From Pseudomonas sp. DTU12.3 (GTDB lineage Bacteria; Pseudomonadota; Gammaproteobacteria; Pseudomonadales; Pseudomonadaceae), in NCBI RefSeq assembly GCF_004124275.1, contig NZ_CP027218.1:3537501-3601500 (forward strand): DNA of 64,000 nt, written 5' to 3'. Positions within the stretch are counted from its first letter, which is position 1. Each line of letters starts with the position of its first letter. Shown here piece by piece: positions 20,340 through 30,045 of this stretch. A program made the position numbers and the translations under genes. The notes beneath the pieces were generated by a model, which had not been told where the DNA came from, did not search any database, and saw only the letters and a program-made list of their open reading frames with translations.

Positions 20340-20425
20340 GATCAAAAGATCGCAGCCTTCGGCAGCTCCTACACGGCTTCACACATCCCAATGTAGGAGC
20401 TGCCGAAGGCTGCGATCTTTTGATC
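20340..20425. repeat. REPIN-like perfect inverted repeat (34-bp arms)
   Basis: Arms 20340-20373 and 20392-20425 are exact inverted copies (GATCAAAAGATCGCAGCC...), separated by 18 bp. The same family, in degenerate form, occurs at 63497-63585. It lies just after the hbcR-like gene and could also act as an RNA hairpin. Confidence 0.9.
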
Positions 20426-20515
20426 TGAAGCCACAGTCTCAAAACGGAGACAAATCATCAAAACAACCTTCACAAAAATCTATCTAAACCCATATAAATC
20501 AGCACGTTAAGCTTC

Positions 20516-20531
20516 TGGCACAAATCTCGCT
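20516..20531 (+). promoter_or_regulatory. Candidate sigma-54 (-24/-12) promoter of the 3-hydroxybutyrate operon
   Basis: TGGCAC-N5-TCGCT keeps the invariant GG and GC dinucleotides ten bases apart, with one mismatch to the TTGC consensus. It lies 58 bp before the permease start and just after a sigma-54 activator gene. Confidence 0.6.
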
Positions 20532-20588
20532 ATAGCCTCTCCCACACCCGTTTCAACCACAAAAATAACAATTCTGGAGAGACACACC

Positions 20589-21980
20589 ATGAGTGTGATC
20601 ATTGCCTTGGCAGCCCTCGCGCTGCTGATGCTGGCGGCCTACCGTGGCTACAGCGTTATTCTCTTTGCTCCGATCGCCGCCCTCGGCGCCGTGCTGCTGA
20701 CCGATCCTTCTGCCGTCGCCCCCGCCTTCACCGGGGTGTTCATGGAGAAAATGGTCGGGTTCATCAAATTGTATTTCCCGGTATTCCTGCTCGGTGCGGT
20801 GTTCGGCAAGCTCATTGAGCTGTCGGGTTTCTCGCGCTCGATTGTTGCGGCGGCCATTCGTCTGCTCGGCACCAAACAGGCGATGCTGGTAATCGTGCTG
20901 GTTTGCGCCCTGCTTACCTACGGTGGCGTATCGCTGTTTGTCGTGGTGTTTGCGGTGTATCCGTTTGCCGCCGAAATGTTCCGCCAGAGCAATATTCCCA
21001 AGCGCCTGATCCCGGCGACCATCGCCCTCGGTGCGTTTTCGTTCACCATGGATGCCCTGCCCGGCACCCCGCAGATCCAGAACATCATCCCCAGCACATT
21101 CTTCAACACCACCGCCTGGGCGGCGCCTTGGCTGGGTGTGATCGGCACGATTTTCGTCTTCTGCACTGGCATGCTGTTCCTGCAACGCCAGCGCAACAAG
21201 GCGCAGCGTGCCGGTGAAGGCTACGGGACCGAACTGCGCAACGAGCCGGAAACAGCCGAAGACCTGAAGCTGCCGAACCCATGGATTGCGCTGTCGCCGC
21301 TGCTGGCAGTGGGCATCATGAACCTGCTGTTCACTCAGTGGATTCCACAGTGGTACGGCAAGACCCACAGCCTCGCGCTACCGGGCATGGCTACGCCGGT
21401 TACCACCGAAATCGCCAAACTCACAGCGATCTGGGCGGTGCAGGCAGCGCTGTTGATCGGCATCCTCATGGTGCTGGTGTTTGGCTTCAAGGCGATTCGC
21501 AGCAAATTGGCCGAAGGCAGCAAAAGTGCGGTCAGCGGTGCGTTGCTGGCAGCAATGAACACGGCCTCGGAATATGGTTTCGGTGCGGTCATCGCTTCGC
21601 TGCCGGGCTTTCTGGTGCTGGCCGACTGGCTCAAGCAAATCCCCAATCCACTGGTCAACGAAGCGATCACCGTGACGCTGCTGGCCGGCATCACCGGTTC
21701 GGCATCGGGCGGCATGAGCATTGCGCTGGCGGCGATGTCCGAGCAGTTCATCAGCGCCGCGCACGCCGCGAACATTCCATTGGAAGTGCTGCACCGTGTC
21801 GCGGCGATGGCCAGTGGCGGCATGGATACCCTGCCGCATAACGGCGCGGTTATTACTCTGCTCGCGGTCACCGGCCTGACCCACCGCGAAGCCTATAAAG
21901 ACATTTTCTGTATTACGCTGATCAAGACCCTCGCGGTTTTCGTAGTGATCGGCACTTTCTACGCCACTGGCATTGTGTGA
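20589..21980 (+). CDS. GntP-family permease, probably for 3-hydroxybutyrate
   Basis: A 463-residue GntP/gluconate-type proton symporter with about 12 hydrophobic segments. It begins MSVIIALAALALLMLAAYRG and contains the conserved region GSASGGMSIALAAM and GGMDTLPHNGAVITLL. Its position between an HbcR-like activator and a 3-hydroxybutyrate dehydrogenase makes short hydroxy-acid uptake likely; the family alone would suggest gluconate-type substrates. The dehydrogenase gene starts 7 bp after its stop. Confidence 0.88.
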   Translation: MSVIIALAALALLMLAAYRGYSVILFAPIAALGAVLLTDPSAVAPAFTGVFMEKMVGFIKLYFPVFLLGAVFGKLIELSGFSRSIVAAAIRLLGTKQAMLVIVLVCALLTYGGVSLFVVVFAVYPFAAEMFRQSNIPKRLIPATIALGAFSFTMDALPGTPQIQNIIPSTFFNTTAWAAPWLGVIGTIFVFCTGMLFLQRQRNKAQRAGEGYGTELRNEPETAEDLKLPNPWIALSPLLAVGIMNLLFTQWIPQWYGKTHSLALPGMATPVTTEIAKLTAIWAVQAALLIGILMVLVFGFKAIRSKLAEGSKSAVSGALLAAMNTASEYGFGAVIASLPGFLVLADWLKQIPNPLVNEAITVTLLAGITGSASGGMSIALAAMSEQFISAAHAANIPLEVLHRVAAMASGGMDTLPHNGAVITLLAVTGLTHREAYKDIFCITLIKTLAVFVVIGTFYATGIV

Positions 21981-21987
21981 GGTATTC

Positions 21988-22761
21988 ATGACCACTCTTT
22001 CCGGCAAGACCGCACTGGTTACCGGCTCCACCAGCGGCATCGGCCTGGGTATCGCATTGAGTCTGGCCAAGGCTGGTGCCAACCTGATCCTCAACGGTTT
22101 TGGCGACGCGTCGAGCGTCATCGCCGAAGTTGGCCAGTTCGGCGGCAAGGTCGGCCATCATCCGGCCGATGTCAGCGACCCGGCGCAGATTGCCGAGATG
22201 ATCGCCTACGCCGAGCGCGAGTTCGGTGGCGTCGACATTCTGGTCAATAACGCCGGCATTCAGCATGTCGCCGCCGTCGAAGAGTTTCCGGTCGAGCGCT
22301 GGGATTCGATCATTGCGATCAACCTGTCGTCGGTGTTTCACAGCACGCGCTTGAGTCTGCCGGGCATGCGCGCGAAAGGTTGGGGGCGGATCATCAACAT
22401 TGCCTCCGTGCACGGTCAGGTCGGTTCGACCGGCAAGGCTGCGTATGTCGCGGCCAAACACGGGGTGATCGGCTTGACCAAAGTGGTCGGCCTGGAAACC
22501 GCGACCAGCAATGTCACGTGCAACGCGATCTGTCCGGGCTGGGTGTTGACGCCGCTGGTGCAGAAGCAGATCGATGATCGCGCGGCCAAGGGTGTCGATC
22601 CGCAGCAGGCGCAGCATGACCTGCTGGCGGAGAAGCAGCCGTCGCTGGAGTTCGTCACGCCACAGCATTTGGGCGAGCTGGTGTTGTTTCTGTGCAGTGA
22701 GGCGGGTAGCCAGGTAAGGGGGGCGGCGTGGAATATTGACGGTGGGTGGTTGGCGCAGTAG
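21988..22761 (+). CDS. bdhA: 3-hydroxybutyrate dehydrogenase
   Basis: A 257-residue short-chain dehydrogenase that oxidises (R)-3-hydroxybutyrate to acetoacetate with NAD+. Visible features are the cofactor loop TGSTSGIGLG (about 12-21), NNAGIQHV, the catalytic Ser in NIASVHGQ, and YVAAKHG with the Tyr and Lys. The C-terminal region has WVLTPLVQKQI, typical of the family. The start at 21988 has GAGG upstream. It is co-transcribed with the permease, and acetoacetyl-CoA synthetase lies downstream. Confidence 0.92.
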   Translation: MTTLSGKTALVTGSTSGIGLGIALSLAKAGANLILNGFGDASSVIAEVGQFGGKVGHHPADVSDPAQIAEMIAYAEREFGGVDILVNNAGIQHVAAVEEFPVERWDSIIAINLSSVFHSTRLSLPGMRAKGWGRIINIASVHGQVGSTGKAAYVAAKHGVIGLTKVVGLETATSNVTCNAICPGWVLTPLVQKQIDDRAAKGVDPQQAQHDLLAEKQPSLEFVTPQHLGELVLFLCSEAGSQVRGAAWNIDGGWLAQ

Positions 22762-22898
22762 TCCATTGAGAGACCGCGTTATCGTTCATCGCGCGCAAGC
22801 CACGCGCCCACAGGTACAGGGTGACATCAAAATCTGCTGACAACCTGTGGAGTGTGGCTGCCCGTGTCTGGATCTGAAGCTAAAACAAGAGGCACACA

Positions 22899-24854
22899 AT
22901 GTCCGACATCCTCTGGCAACCCGACGCCAACCGTATCGCCCACTCGCGCATGGACACGTTCCGGCGCGCGGTCAATCAGCGTCATGCGCTGAAGCTCGAC
23001 GACTACCCTGCCCTGCACCAATGGAGCATCGAGCAGCGTGCGCAATTCTGGCAGGACATCGTCGATTTCTTCGACATCCGCTTTCACACTCAACCTGATG
23101 CGGTATTGCGTGAAGGCGCACAAATGCCCAGCGCCGAATGGTTTCCCGGCGCCACCTTGAACTTCGCTGAACACCTGCTGCGCCGGCGTGACGATGCCGT
23201 GGCAGTCATTTCTGTGGCAGAAAACGGTCAGCGCGAACAACTGAGCTGGGCCGAGCTGGCCGAACACGTCGCCGGCTTCCAGGCCAGTTTGCAGGCTTGC
23301 GGCGTCGGCCTCGGCGATCGAGTGGCCGCGTGCATGCCGAATACCTGGCAGACACTGGTGGCCATGCTGGCGACCACCAGCCTCGGCGCCATCTGGTCGT
23401 GTTCTTCGCCGGATTTTGGCACGCATGGCGTCATCGACCGTTTCGGTCAGATCGAGCCGAAGGTGCTGATCACCTGCGCCGGCTATCGCTATGCCGGCAA
23501 GGAGATCGACCAGACCAGCAAGCTCAATGAAATTCTCCAACGCCTGCCAACACTGAAGCAGTTGATCGTCGTGCCTTACGCCCGCCCGCAAGCGCACATC
23601 GCGGATTACCGGACGCGCGCCGAAGTGACGCTGTGGGATGACTTTTATCAACCCGGCGGCGATCCGGATTTCGTCCCGGTGGCGTTCAATCATCCGCTCT
23701 ACGTGCTGTATTCGAGTGGTACCACCGGCGTGCCGAAATGCATCGTTCACAGCACCGGCGGCGTGTTGTTGCAACACGTCAAGGAGCACGGCCTGCATTG
23801 CGATCTTGGCCCCGGCGAGCGGTTGTTCTACTACACCACGTGTGGCTGGATGATGTGGAACTGGCTGGTGTCGGCCCTCGCGGTCGGCAGCGCGATCGTG
23901 CTGTACGACGGCTCGCCGTTCTACCCGGATCACCAACGTCTGCTCGATCTGATCGACGATGAACGCATCAGCGTGTTCGGCACCAGTCCGAAGTATCTCG
24001 CAACCCTGGAAAGCCACGGCAGCAAACCGCGCGACAGCCATGATCTGCGCAGCCTGAAAACCCTGCTGTGCACCGGTTCGGCGCTGTCGCCGCAAAGTTA
24101 TGACTTCGTCTACCGCGACGTCAAAGCCGACGTGTGCCTGGCGTCGATGTCCGGCGGCACCGATATCGTCTCGTGCTTCGTCAACGGCAATCCGCTGTCA
24201 GCGGTGCGTCGTGGCGAAATCATGGGCAAAAGCCTGGGCATGGCCGTTGAAGTCTGGAACGACGCCGGCCAACCGGTGGTTGGCGAGAAAGGTGAACTGG
24301 TCTGCACTCGACATTTCCCGGCGATGCCGATCGGCCTGTGGAATGACCCGGATGGCAGCAAACTGCAGCAATCCTATTTCAGCCTGTTTCCCGGGGTCTG
24401 GGCGCAGGGCGATTACGCCGAACAACTGCATCACGGCAGCATGATGATTCACGGCCGCTCGGATGCCGTGCTCAACCCCGGTGGCGTGCGCATCGGCACC
24501 GCAGAGATCTATCGTCAGGTCGACAAAGTCTCGCAAGTGCTGGACAGCGTGGCCATTGGTCAACAATGGCAGGATGACGTGCGCGTGGTGTTGTTCGTGC
24601 GCCTGGCAGACGGCGTAACCCTCGACGAAACCCTGCAACAGCAGATTCGTCAGGTCATCCGCGCCAACACCACGCCCCGGCATGTGCCGGCGAAGATTGT
24701 CGCGGTCAGCGACATTCCGCGCACGATCAGCGGCAAAGTCGTCGAACTGGCGGTACGTAATGTGGTGCACGGCGAGAAGGTCAAGAACACCGACGCGCTG
24801 GCCAATCCCGAGGCGCTGGAACAGTTTCGCCAGCGTGCCGAACTCAACGACTGA
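22899..24854 (+). CDS. aacS: Acetoacetyl-CoA synthetase
   Basis: A 651-residue ANL-superfamily ligase converting acetoacetate, ATP and CoA to acetoacetyl-CoA. It has the ATP loop YSSGTTGVPKC (about 270), YTTCGWMMWNW, SGGTDIVSCF, and the C-terminal catalytic lysine region RTISGKVVEL. An AAGAGG site precedes the start. It lies 137 bp after bdhA, and together they take 3-hydroxybutyrate to acetoacetyl-CoA. The gap holds a decayed REP-like sequence (22785-22817). Confidence 0.93.
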   Translation: MSDILWQPDANRIAHSRMDTFRRAVNQRHALKLDDYPALHQWSIEQRAQFWQDIVDFFDIRFHTQPDAVLREGAQMPSAEWFPGATLNFAEHLLRRRDDAVAVISVAENGQREQLSWAELAEHVAGFQASLQACGVGLGDRVAACMPNTWQTLVAMLATTSLGAIWSCSSPDFGTHGVIDRFGQIEPKVLITCAGYRYAGKEIDQTSKLNEILQRLPTLKQLIVVPYARPQAHIADYRTRAEVTLWDDFYQPGGDPDFVPVAFNHPLYVLYSSGTTGVPKCIVHSTGGVLLQHVKEHGLHCDLGPGERLFYYTTCGWMMWNWLVSALAVGSAIVLYDGSPFYPDHQRLLDLIDDERISVFGTSPKYLATLESHGSKPRDSHDLRSLKTLLCTGSALSPQSYDFVYRDVKADVCLASMSGGTDIVSCFVNGNPLSAVRRGEIMGKSLGMAVEVWNDAGQPVVGEKGELVCTRHFPAMPIGLWNDPDGSKLQQSYFSLFPGVWAQGDYAEQLHHGSMMIHGRSDAVLNPGGVRIGTAEIYRQVDKVSQVLDSVAIGQQWQDDVRVVLFVRLADGVTLDETLQQQIRQVIRANTTPRHVPAKIVAVSDIPRTISGKVVELAVRNVVHGEKVKNTDALANPEALEQFRQRAELND

Positions 24855-24860
24855 GTCCAC

Positions 24861-25979
24861 TCAATCCATCAGGCCCCACTCACCCGAGGTGGGTGGCGCC
24901 GGGGCGGCATCGGCCTGCAATTTCAAACGCAGGCGCAGGTTGTTCACCGAGTCGGCATGCTTGAGCGCCTCGTCTTCGCTGATCGCGCCCTCCAGCACCA
25001 ACGCGTGCAGCGCGCCGTCGAACGTCTGCATGCCGAGCTCGGTGGATTTTTCCATGATGCCCTTGAGTTCGCCCAACTCATTGCGCCGGATCAGGTCGCC
25101 GATGGTCGGTGTGCCCAGCATCACCTCGACGGCAGCCCGTCGTTGGCCATCCAGCGTGCGCACCAGGCGTTGAGAAACAAAGGCTTTGAGGTTGTTGCCC
25201 AAAGCGTGCAACAACTGCGGCCGGCGCTCCTCGGCAAACAGGTTGATGATTCGCTCGAGCGCCTGATTGGCGTTGTTCGCGTGCAGGGTCGACAGCACCA
25301 GATGACCGGTTTCGGCAAATGCCAGCGCATGCTCCATGGTGTCGCGGTCGCGGATTTCACCGATCAGCACCACGTCCGGCGCCTGACGCAGGGTGTTTTT
25401 CAGTGCTGCATGAAAACTGCGTGTGTCGACACCGACCTCGCGCTGGTTGATGATCGACCGCTGGTGCCGGTGGATGTACTCGATCGGGTCTTCAATGGTC
25501 ACGATATGCCCGCTGCTGTGACGATTGCGATGATCGATCAGCGCCGCCAGCGACGTCGACTTGCCGGAATCGGTGGCGCCGACGAACAGGATCAGCCCCT
25601 GTTTGAGCATCACCGCATCGAGCAGCACCGGCGGCAGCTTGAGTTCCTCAAAACGAGGAATGTCGAGTTTGACATTGCGGATTACAATCGACACGTCATT
25701 GCGCTGTTTGAACAGGTTGACCCGAAAACGTCCGATGCCGGTGCGCGAGATCGCCAGGTTCATTTCCAGATCGCGGTCGAACTCCTGGCGCTGCTCGGCG
25801 TCCATCAGTGAATTGGCGATGATCGCGACCTCACCGGGTTTGAACGGCTGCTCACTCAGCGGCGTCAGTACTCCCTGGAAACGCGCACTGGGCGGCGCTC
25901 CCGTGGACAAGAACAGGTCCGAGCCGTGCTGCCCGGCAAAACGTGTTAACAGTGCATCGATTTCCATGGCCACAAGCAC
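24861..25979 (-). CDS. PilT/PilU-family type IV pilus retraction ATPase
   Basis: A 372-residue secretion-superfamily ATPase. It begins MEIDALLTRFAGQHGSDLF and has a Walker A with an unusual Asp (GATDSGKST, about 135), ITIEDPIEYIHRH-type Asp box, RQAPDVVLIGEIRD as Walker B, and the His box HLVLSTLHANN. It matches PilU more than PilT in its N-terminus. A GTG start at 25979 is best supported by an AGGAAG site; ATG 25967 is an alternative. It stands alone, without other pilus genes, and lies divergent from a hybrid kinase gene. Its last bases are 6 bp from the convergent aacS. Confidence 0.88.
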   Translation of the reverse strand: MLVAMEIDALLTRFAGQHGSDLFLSTGAPPSARFQGVLTPLSEQPFKPGEVAIIANSLMDAEQRQEFDRDLEMNLAISRTGIGRFRVNLFKQRNDVSIVIRNVKLDIPRFEELKLPPVLLDAVMLKQGLILFVGATDSGKSTSLAALIDHRNRHSSGHIVTIEDPIEYIHRHQRSIINQREVGVDTRSFHAALKNTLRQAPDVVLIGEIRDRDTMEHALAFAETGHLVLSTLHANNANQALERIINLFAEERRPQLLHALGNNLKAFVSQRLVRTLDGQRRAAVEVMLGTPTIGDLIRRNELGELKGIMEKSTELGMQTFDGALHALVLEGAISEDEALKHADSVNNLRLRLKLQADAAPAPPTSGEWGLMD

Positions 25980-26035
25980 CCGCGAAGCTTCCTGAATTCA
26001 GACATGCCCTGCTGCCGTGACGCAGCAGTACATTG

Positions 26036-26066
26036 AGCGTCTACCGTCCTGAAGGATAGTAGACGC
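26036..26066. repeat. Inverted repeat in the divergent pilU-like / kinase promoter region
   Basis: GCGTCTAC and GTAGACGC, separated by about 14 bp, form a perfect 8-bp dyad in the 115-bp region between the PilU-like gene and the hybrid kinase gene. It could be a regulator site or a hairpin in either leader. Confidence 0.4.
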
Positions 26067-26097
26067 CGCTTAACGAACGACACGCAGGACAGACGTG

Positions 26098-28635
26098 ATG
26101 AATGCCGTACCCACCCACGACGATGCGCAGGCACTGATCGCCCGCACCGATTGGAGCCGTAGCCCGCTGGGCGATGCCAGTGCCTGGCCACAAAGCCTGC
26201 GCACCGCGGTGGACATCGTGCTGCACTCGCCAATGCCGATGCTGTTGCTCTGGGGCCCGCAGCTCACGCAGATCTACAACAACGGCTTCGCCATGCTCGC
26301 CGGCAACAAACATCCGCATGCTTTCGGACAACCGGCGCACCTTGTATGGCCTGAACTTCGAGACTTTACCGACCCGATTTACAGCGCCGTCCTACAAGGT
26401 CAGGTGCGCACCTACAGCGAGCGACGCTTTACCCTGCAACGTGAAGGGCAAGAATCCGACTTCTGGCTGGACTTGACCTACAGCCCGATCCGCGATGAAA
26501 CCGCGCAAGTGGCCGGCATTCTGGTCACCGCCATCGAAACCAATGAACGGCGACGGATCGCCCTCGAACTGAAGCAACGTTCGGAAGACAGCCTCAAGGC
26601 CCAGCGCGAATCCGAGGAGCGCCTGCAATTGGCGCTGGCCGCCACTGACGCAGTCGGCACTTGGGATTGGGACATCGGCGAAGACCGTTTCATCGCTGAT
26701 GCGCACTTCGCGCAGTTGCACGGCGTCGATCCGGCACTCGCCGATCGGTTGCCGATCAGCGACTACCTGCAAGGCGTGCACCCTGAAGACCGCGCGATGA
26801 TCGCGCGCAGCATCAAACACTGCATCACCCACGGCACCGAGTACGCCGAGGAGTATCGCCTGCTGAGGCCCGATGGTGAGTTGCGCTGGGTATTTGCCCG
26901 AGGCCGCTGCTACAAGGATCATCATGGCCGGCCAGTGCGCTTTCTTGGCGCCGCGCTGGACCTGACCGAGCGCAAACACACCGAGCAGGCGTTGCGCCAG
27001 AGCCAGACAGAATTGCAGCTGATCATCAACGCGATGCCGATCCTGATCAGCTATGTCGACCGCGAAGAACGCTTCCGGCTGAACAACGCGGCGTATCTGG
27101 ACTGGTACGGCCTGACCCCGCAAGAACTCTATGGTCGAACCATTCGCGACGTTATCGGCGAGGAAGCCTACTTCCTGCGCGCGCCGTACATTGCCGAAGC
27201 GCTGGCCGGCAGATCCTGTTCGTTCAGCCTGTACACCACGCACCGCGACGGCAGCAATCGACACGCCTTGATGAACTACTTGCCGCGCCACGGCGCGGAC
27301 GGCGCGGTCAATGGTTTCTACATCTTCGTGATCGATGAAACCGAGCGCAAGAAAACCGAAGAAGCCCTGCGCAACCTCAATGAAACCCTCGAAGAACGGG
27401 TCAGCGCCCGCACCGAGCAACTGGCGCAGGCCAATCAGCGTTTGCAGAACGAAATGTTCGAACGCGAACGCGCCGAGGATGCCTTGCGCCATGCGCAAAA
27501 AATGGAAGCGGTCGGCCAGCTCACCGGCGGCATCGCCCATGACTTCAACAACATGCTCACCGGAATCATCGGCAGCCTCGATTTGATGCAGCGCTACATT
27601 GCCGATGGCCGCGCCGACGAGATCGGCCGCTTTACCGAAGCAGCAGTGTCCTCGGCCAATCGTGCCGCGGCCCTGACCCACCGTCTGCTGGCGTTTTCAC
27701 GACGCCAGTCGCTGGATCGCAAGCAGCTCAACGTCAATGAGCTGATTCATTCACTGGAAGATCTGATCCGCCGGACCAAGGGCGATCCGATCGAACTGAA
27801 GTTGCGTCTGGCCGCTGACCTCTGGCCGGTCAGCACCGACGTCAGCCAGTTGGAAAACGCCCTGCTCAACCTGGTGATCAATGCGCGTGACGCGATGCCT
27901 GAGGGCGGTGAGCTGTTGATCGAAACCGCCAACGTCTACCTTGATGGCAGCGACATCACCACGCTGGAGCCGGTCAAGGCTGGTGATTACCTGATGCTCG
28001 CAGTCAGTGATAACGGCACGGGCATGACACCGTCGGTCAGGGCCAAGGCCTTCGATCCGTTCTTCACCACCAAACCGATTGGTCAGGGCACCGGTCTTGG
28101 CTTGTCGATGATTTACGGGTTTGCCCAGCAATCGGGTGGGCATGTGAGCCTCGACAGTCTGCCGGGGCAAGGCACTTGCGTGCGCCTGTACTTGCCGCGC
28201 CTGCATAGCCTGGAGCGGGAGCATCCGGCCGTCGCACCGGTCCGGCAGCCAGTGCCGTCGGCGACCGGTGAAACCGTGATGGTGGTCGAGGACGATCCGG
28301 CGGTGCGCATGCTGGTGCTCGACCTGCTCCGGGAATTGGGTTATCAGGCCTTTGAGGCCGAAGACGCGAAAAGCGCATTGCCGCTATTGGAGTCGGATCT
28401 GCGCGTCGACCTGCTGGTCACGGATGTCGGTCTGCCGGGCATGAATGGCCGGCAACTGGCGGAGATCGCCCGCCAGCATCGCCCAGGCCTGAAAATATTG
28501 TTCATGACCGGTTACGCGCAGAAGGCTGCCGAGCGCCAAGGCTTTCTCGAAGACGGCATGGACATGGTCGCCAAACCGTTTGCAATTGAGCTGCTGGCGA
28601 ACAAGATCCGCACGATGATCAGTCAAAAGCCGTGA
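26098..28635 (+). CDS. Hybrid sensor histidine kinase (PAS-PAS-PAS-HisKA-HATPase-REC)
   Basis: An 845-residue soluble kinase with no clear membrane segment. It has about three PAS/PAC domains (roughly 40-160, 175-305 and 310-430), a coiled coil ([20 protein letters not shown]), the H-box [14 protein letters not shown] (His about 480), N-box [14 protein letters not shown]-boxes SDNGTGM and [10 protein letters not shown], and a C-terminal receiver with [10 protein letters not shown] and phosphoacceptor Asp in [13 protein letters not shown]. The signal is unknown. No separate response regulator is adjacent. The start ATG has an AGGA site 8 bp upstream. Confidence 0.93.
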   Translation: MNAVPTHDDAQALIARTDWSRSPLGDASAWPQSLRTAVDIVLHSPMPMLLLWGPQLTQIYNNGFAMLAGNKHPHAFGQPAHLVWPELRDFTDPIYSAVLQGQVRTYSERRFTLQREGQESDFWLDLTYSPIRDETAQVAGILVTAIETNERRRIALELKQRSEDSLKAQRESEERLQLALAATDAVGTWDWDIGEDRFIADAHFAQLHGVDPALADRLPISDYLQGVHPEDRAMIARSIKHCITHGTEYAEEYRLLRPDGELRWVFARGRCYKDHHGRPVRFLGAALDLTERKHTEQALRQSQTELQLIINAMPILISYVDREERFRLNNAAYLDWYGLTPQELYGRTIRDVIGEEAYFLRAPYIAEALAGRSCSFSLYTTHRDGSNRHALMNYLPRHGADGAVNGFYIFVIDETERKKTEEALRNLNETLEERVSARTEQLAQANQRLQNEMFERERAEDALRHAQKMEAVGQLTGGIAHDFNNMLTGIIGSLDLMQRYIADGRADEIGRFTEAAVSSANRAAALTHRLLAFSRRQSLDRKQLNVNELIHSLEDLIRRTKGDPIELKLRLAADLWPVSTDVSQLENALLNLVINARDAMPEGGELLIETANVYLDGSDITTLEPVKAGDYLMLAVSDNGTGMTPSVRAKAFDPFFTTKPIGQGTGLGLSMIYGFAQQSGGHVSLDSLPGQGTCVRLYLPRLHSLEREHPAVAPVRQPVPSATGETVMVVEDDPAVRMLVLDLLRELGYQAFEAEDAKSALPLLESDLRVDLLVTDVGLPGMNGRQLAEIARQHRPGLKILFMTGYAQKAAERQGFLEDGMDMVAKPFAIELLANKIRTMISQKP

Positions 28636-28686
28636 CTTGAGGCATAATCCGCGCCCCGCCGTCACCCCGTTATCAGGTACCGCAAG

Positions 28687-28962
28687 ATGAAAGCCCAAGC
28701 TCGCCACATTCTGGTGAAAACCGCCGAAGAGGCCGAACAGCTCAAACAGCGCATCGCCAAGGGTGAAGCGTTCGATGTCCTCGCCAAGAAATTTTCGACC
28801 TGCCCGTCCGGCAAACGCGGCGGCGATCTGGGTGAAGTGCGGCCGGGGCAGATGGTCGGCGCGATTGACGCGGTGATCTTCAAGAAACCCTTGCGCACCG
28901 TGCATGGGCCGATCAAGAGCAAGTTCGGTTATCACCTGGTGCAAGTGTTCTACCGCGACTGA
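28687..28962 (+). CDS. Parvulin-type peptidyl-prolyl isomerase, second copy
   Basis: A 91-residue single-domain parvulin, MKAQARHILVKTAEEAEQL with SGKRGGDLGEVRPGQMV and SKFGYHLVQV. It is a paralogue of the 93-residue protein at 12769-13050, with the same length class and no signal peptide. It lies 51 bp after the hybrid kinase and is convergent with kdgK. Confidence 0.93.
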   Translation: MKAQARHILVKTAEEAEQLKQRIAKGEAFDVLAKKFSTCPSGKRGGDLGEVRPGQMVGAIDAVIFKKPLRTVHGPIKSKFGYHLVQVFYRD

Positions 28963-28971
28963 CAACATGGG

Positions 28972-29916
28972 TTATTGCTTCGCTTGCTTGGGGATGAGGG
29001 CACCGGGGACTTGAATCACTTGGCTGGCCAATTGATGCCCGGCCTCGGCAGCTTCGACCGGGCTGCCGCCGAGTAAACGACTGGCCAGATACGCGGCACT
29101 GAACGAATCCCCCGCCGCCGTGGTGTCGACGACTTTTTCGACCTTGTGCGCTGGCACCGCAAACGCTTCGCCATCACAACGAATCAGACACGCCTCGGCG
29201 CCACGCTTGAGGACCACTTCCGGCGTGCCGATCTGCGCATACGCCTCGAACACGGCAGCGTCATCGACATAACCGTACAATGCCTGCTCGTCATCGACCG
29301 TCAGCAACGCCAGATCGACATACGGCAAGACACTGCGATAAGCCGCCTGCGCGTCTTCCCGTGAGGCCCACAGACGTGGCCGGTAGTTGTTGTCGAAGAC
29401 GATGCGGGCGTCACGTTGCCGGGCTTCGATCAGCGTCTGAATCAATTTCTCGCGACCGAGCGCACCCAGTACCGCGAGGGTGATGCCGCTGAAATACAGC
29501 ACGTCATAGTCGGGCAATGCCGCAAGAATCGGCTCGGCGGCCGGGGTGGTGAAGCAATCGCGCACCGCCGCTTCGTTGCGCCAGTAAAGGAAACGCCGCT
29601 CGCCATTGGCGTCGGTCTGAATGCAATACAGGCCCGGCAAGCGTCCGGGCAGGCGCTGCACCCGTTCGAGGCCGATGCCTTCGCTGGTCCAGATCGCGCA
29701 CATGGCATCGCTGAAACTGTCATCGCCCAGCGCGGTGACGTAATCGACCTGCGCCTTGTCGCCCATGGCGCGGGACAGGTAAACCGCCGTGTTGAGCGTG
29801 TCGCCGCCGAAGCTCTGTTGCAGGCTGCCATCGGCGCGCTGCTGGAGTTCGATCATGCATTCGCCGATCAGGGCGATGCGCGGGGTGTTCGGGCCCAAGG
29901 GGCTGAGGGTGTTCAT
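28972..29916 (-). CDS. kdgK: 2-dehydro-3-deoxygluconate (KDG) kinase
   Basis: A 314-residue PfkB-family sugar kinase. The N-terminus IALIGECMIELQ followed by FGGDTLNTAVYLSR is characteristic of KdgK. The catalytic Asp lies in DTTAAGDSFSAAYL near residue 255. It phosphorylates KDG to KDPG, feeding the Entner-Doudoroff aldolase. The start at 29916 is chosen because the longer frame runs through a REPIN (29956-30026) whose translation gives the tell-tale SELAREGAS peptide. The neighbouring lyase/dehydratase, RidA and IclR genes suggest that KDG is formed here by deamination of an amino sugar acid. Confidence 0.88.
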   Translation of the reverse strand: MNTLSPLGPNTPRIALIGECMIELQQRADGSLQQSFGGDTLNTAVYLSRAMGDKAQVDYVTALGDDSFSDAMCAIWTSEGIGLERVQRLPGRLPGLYCIQTDANGERRFLYWRNEAAVRDCFTTPAAEPILAALPDYDVLYFSGITLAVLGALGREKLIQTLIEARQRDARIVFDNNYRPRLWASREDAQAAYRSVLPYVDLALLTVDDEQALYGYVDDAAVFEAYAQIGTPEVVLKRGAEACLIRCDGEAFAVPAHKVEKVVDTTAAGDSFSAAYLASRLLGGSPVEAAEAGHQLASQVIQVPGALIPKQAKQ

Positions 29917-29955
29917 CTTGTGGTGTCTCTGTTGTTCGATGGTGTCTGGACTGGC

Positions 29956-30026
29956 GCCTTCGCGAGCAAGCTCGCTCCCACAGGGGAATGCATTCCAAGT
30001 GTGGGAGCGAGCTTGCTCGCGAAGGC
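29956..30026. repeat. REPIN with 26-bp arms
   Basis: Arms 29956-29981 and 30001-30026 are perfect inverted copies (GCCTTCGCGAGCAAGCTCGC...) around a 19-bp centre. It lies between kdgK and the upstream D-amino-acid lyase gene and may form a strong hairpin that alters downstream kdgK expression. Confidence 0.92.
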
Positions 30027-30045
30027 CGCGACTCGGTCTCACGCC

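Noticed and set aside
29917..30042. N-terminal extension of kdgK
   Set aside because: It is the translation of a REPIN; KdgK homology starts at 29916.
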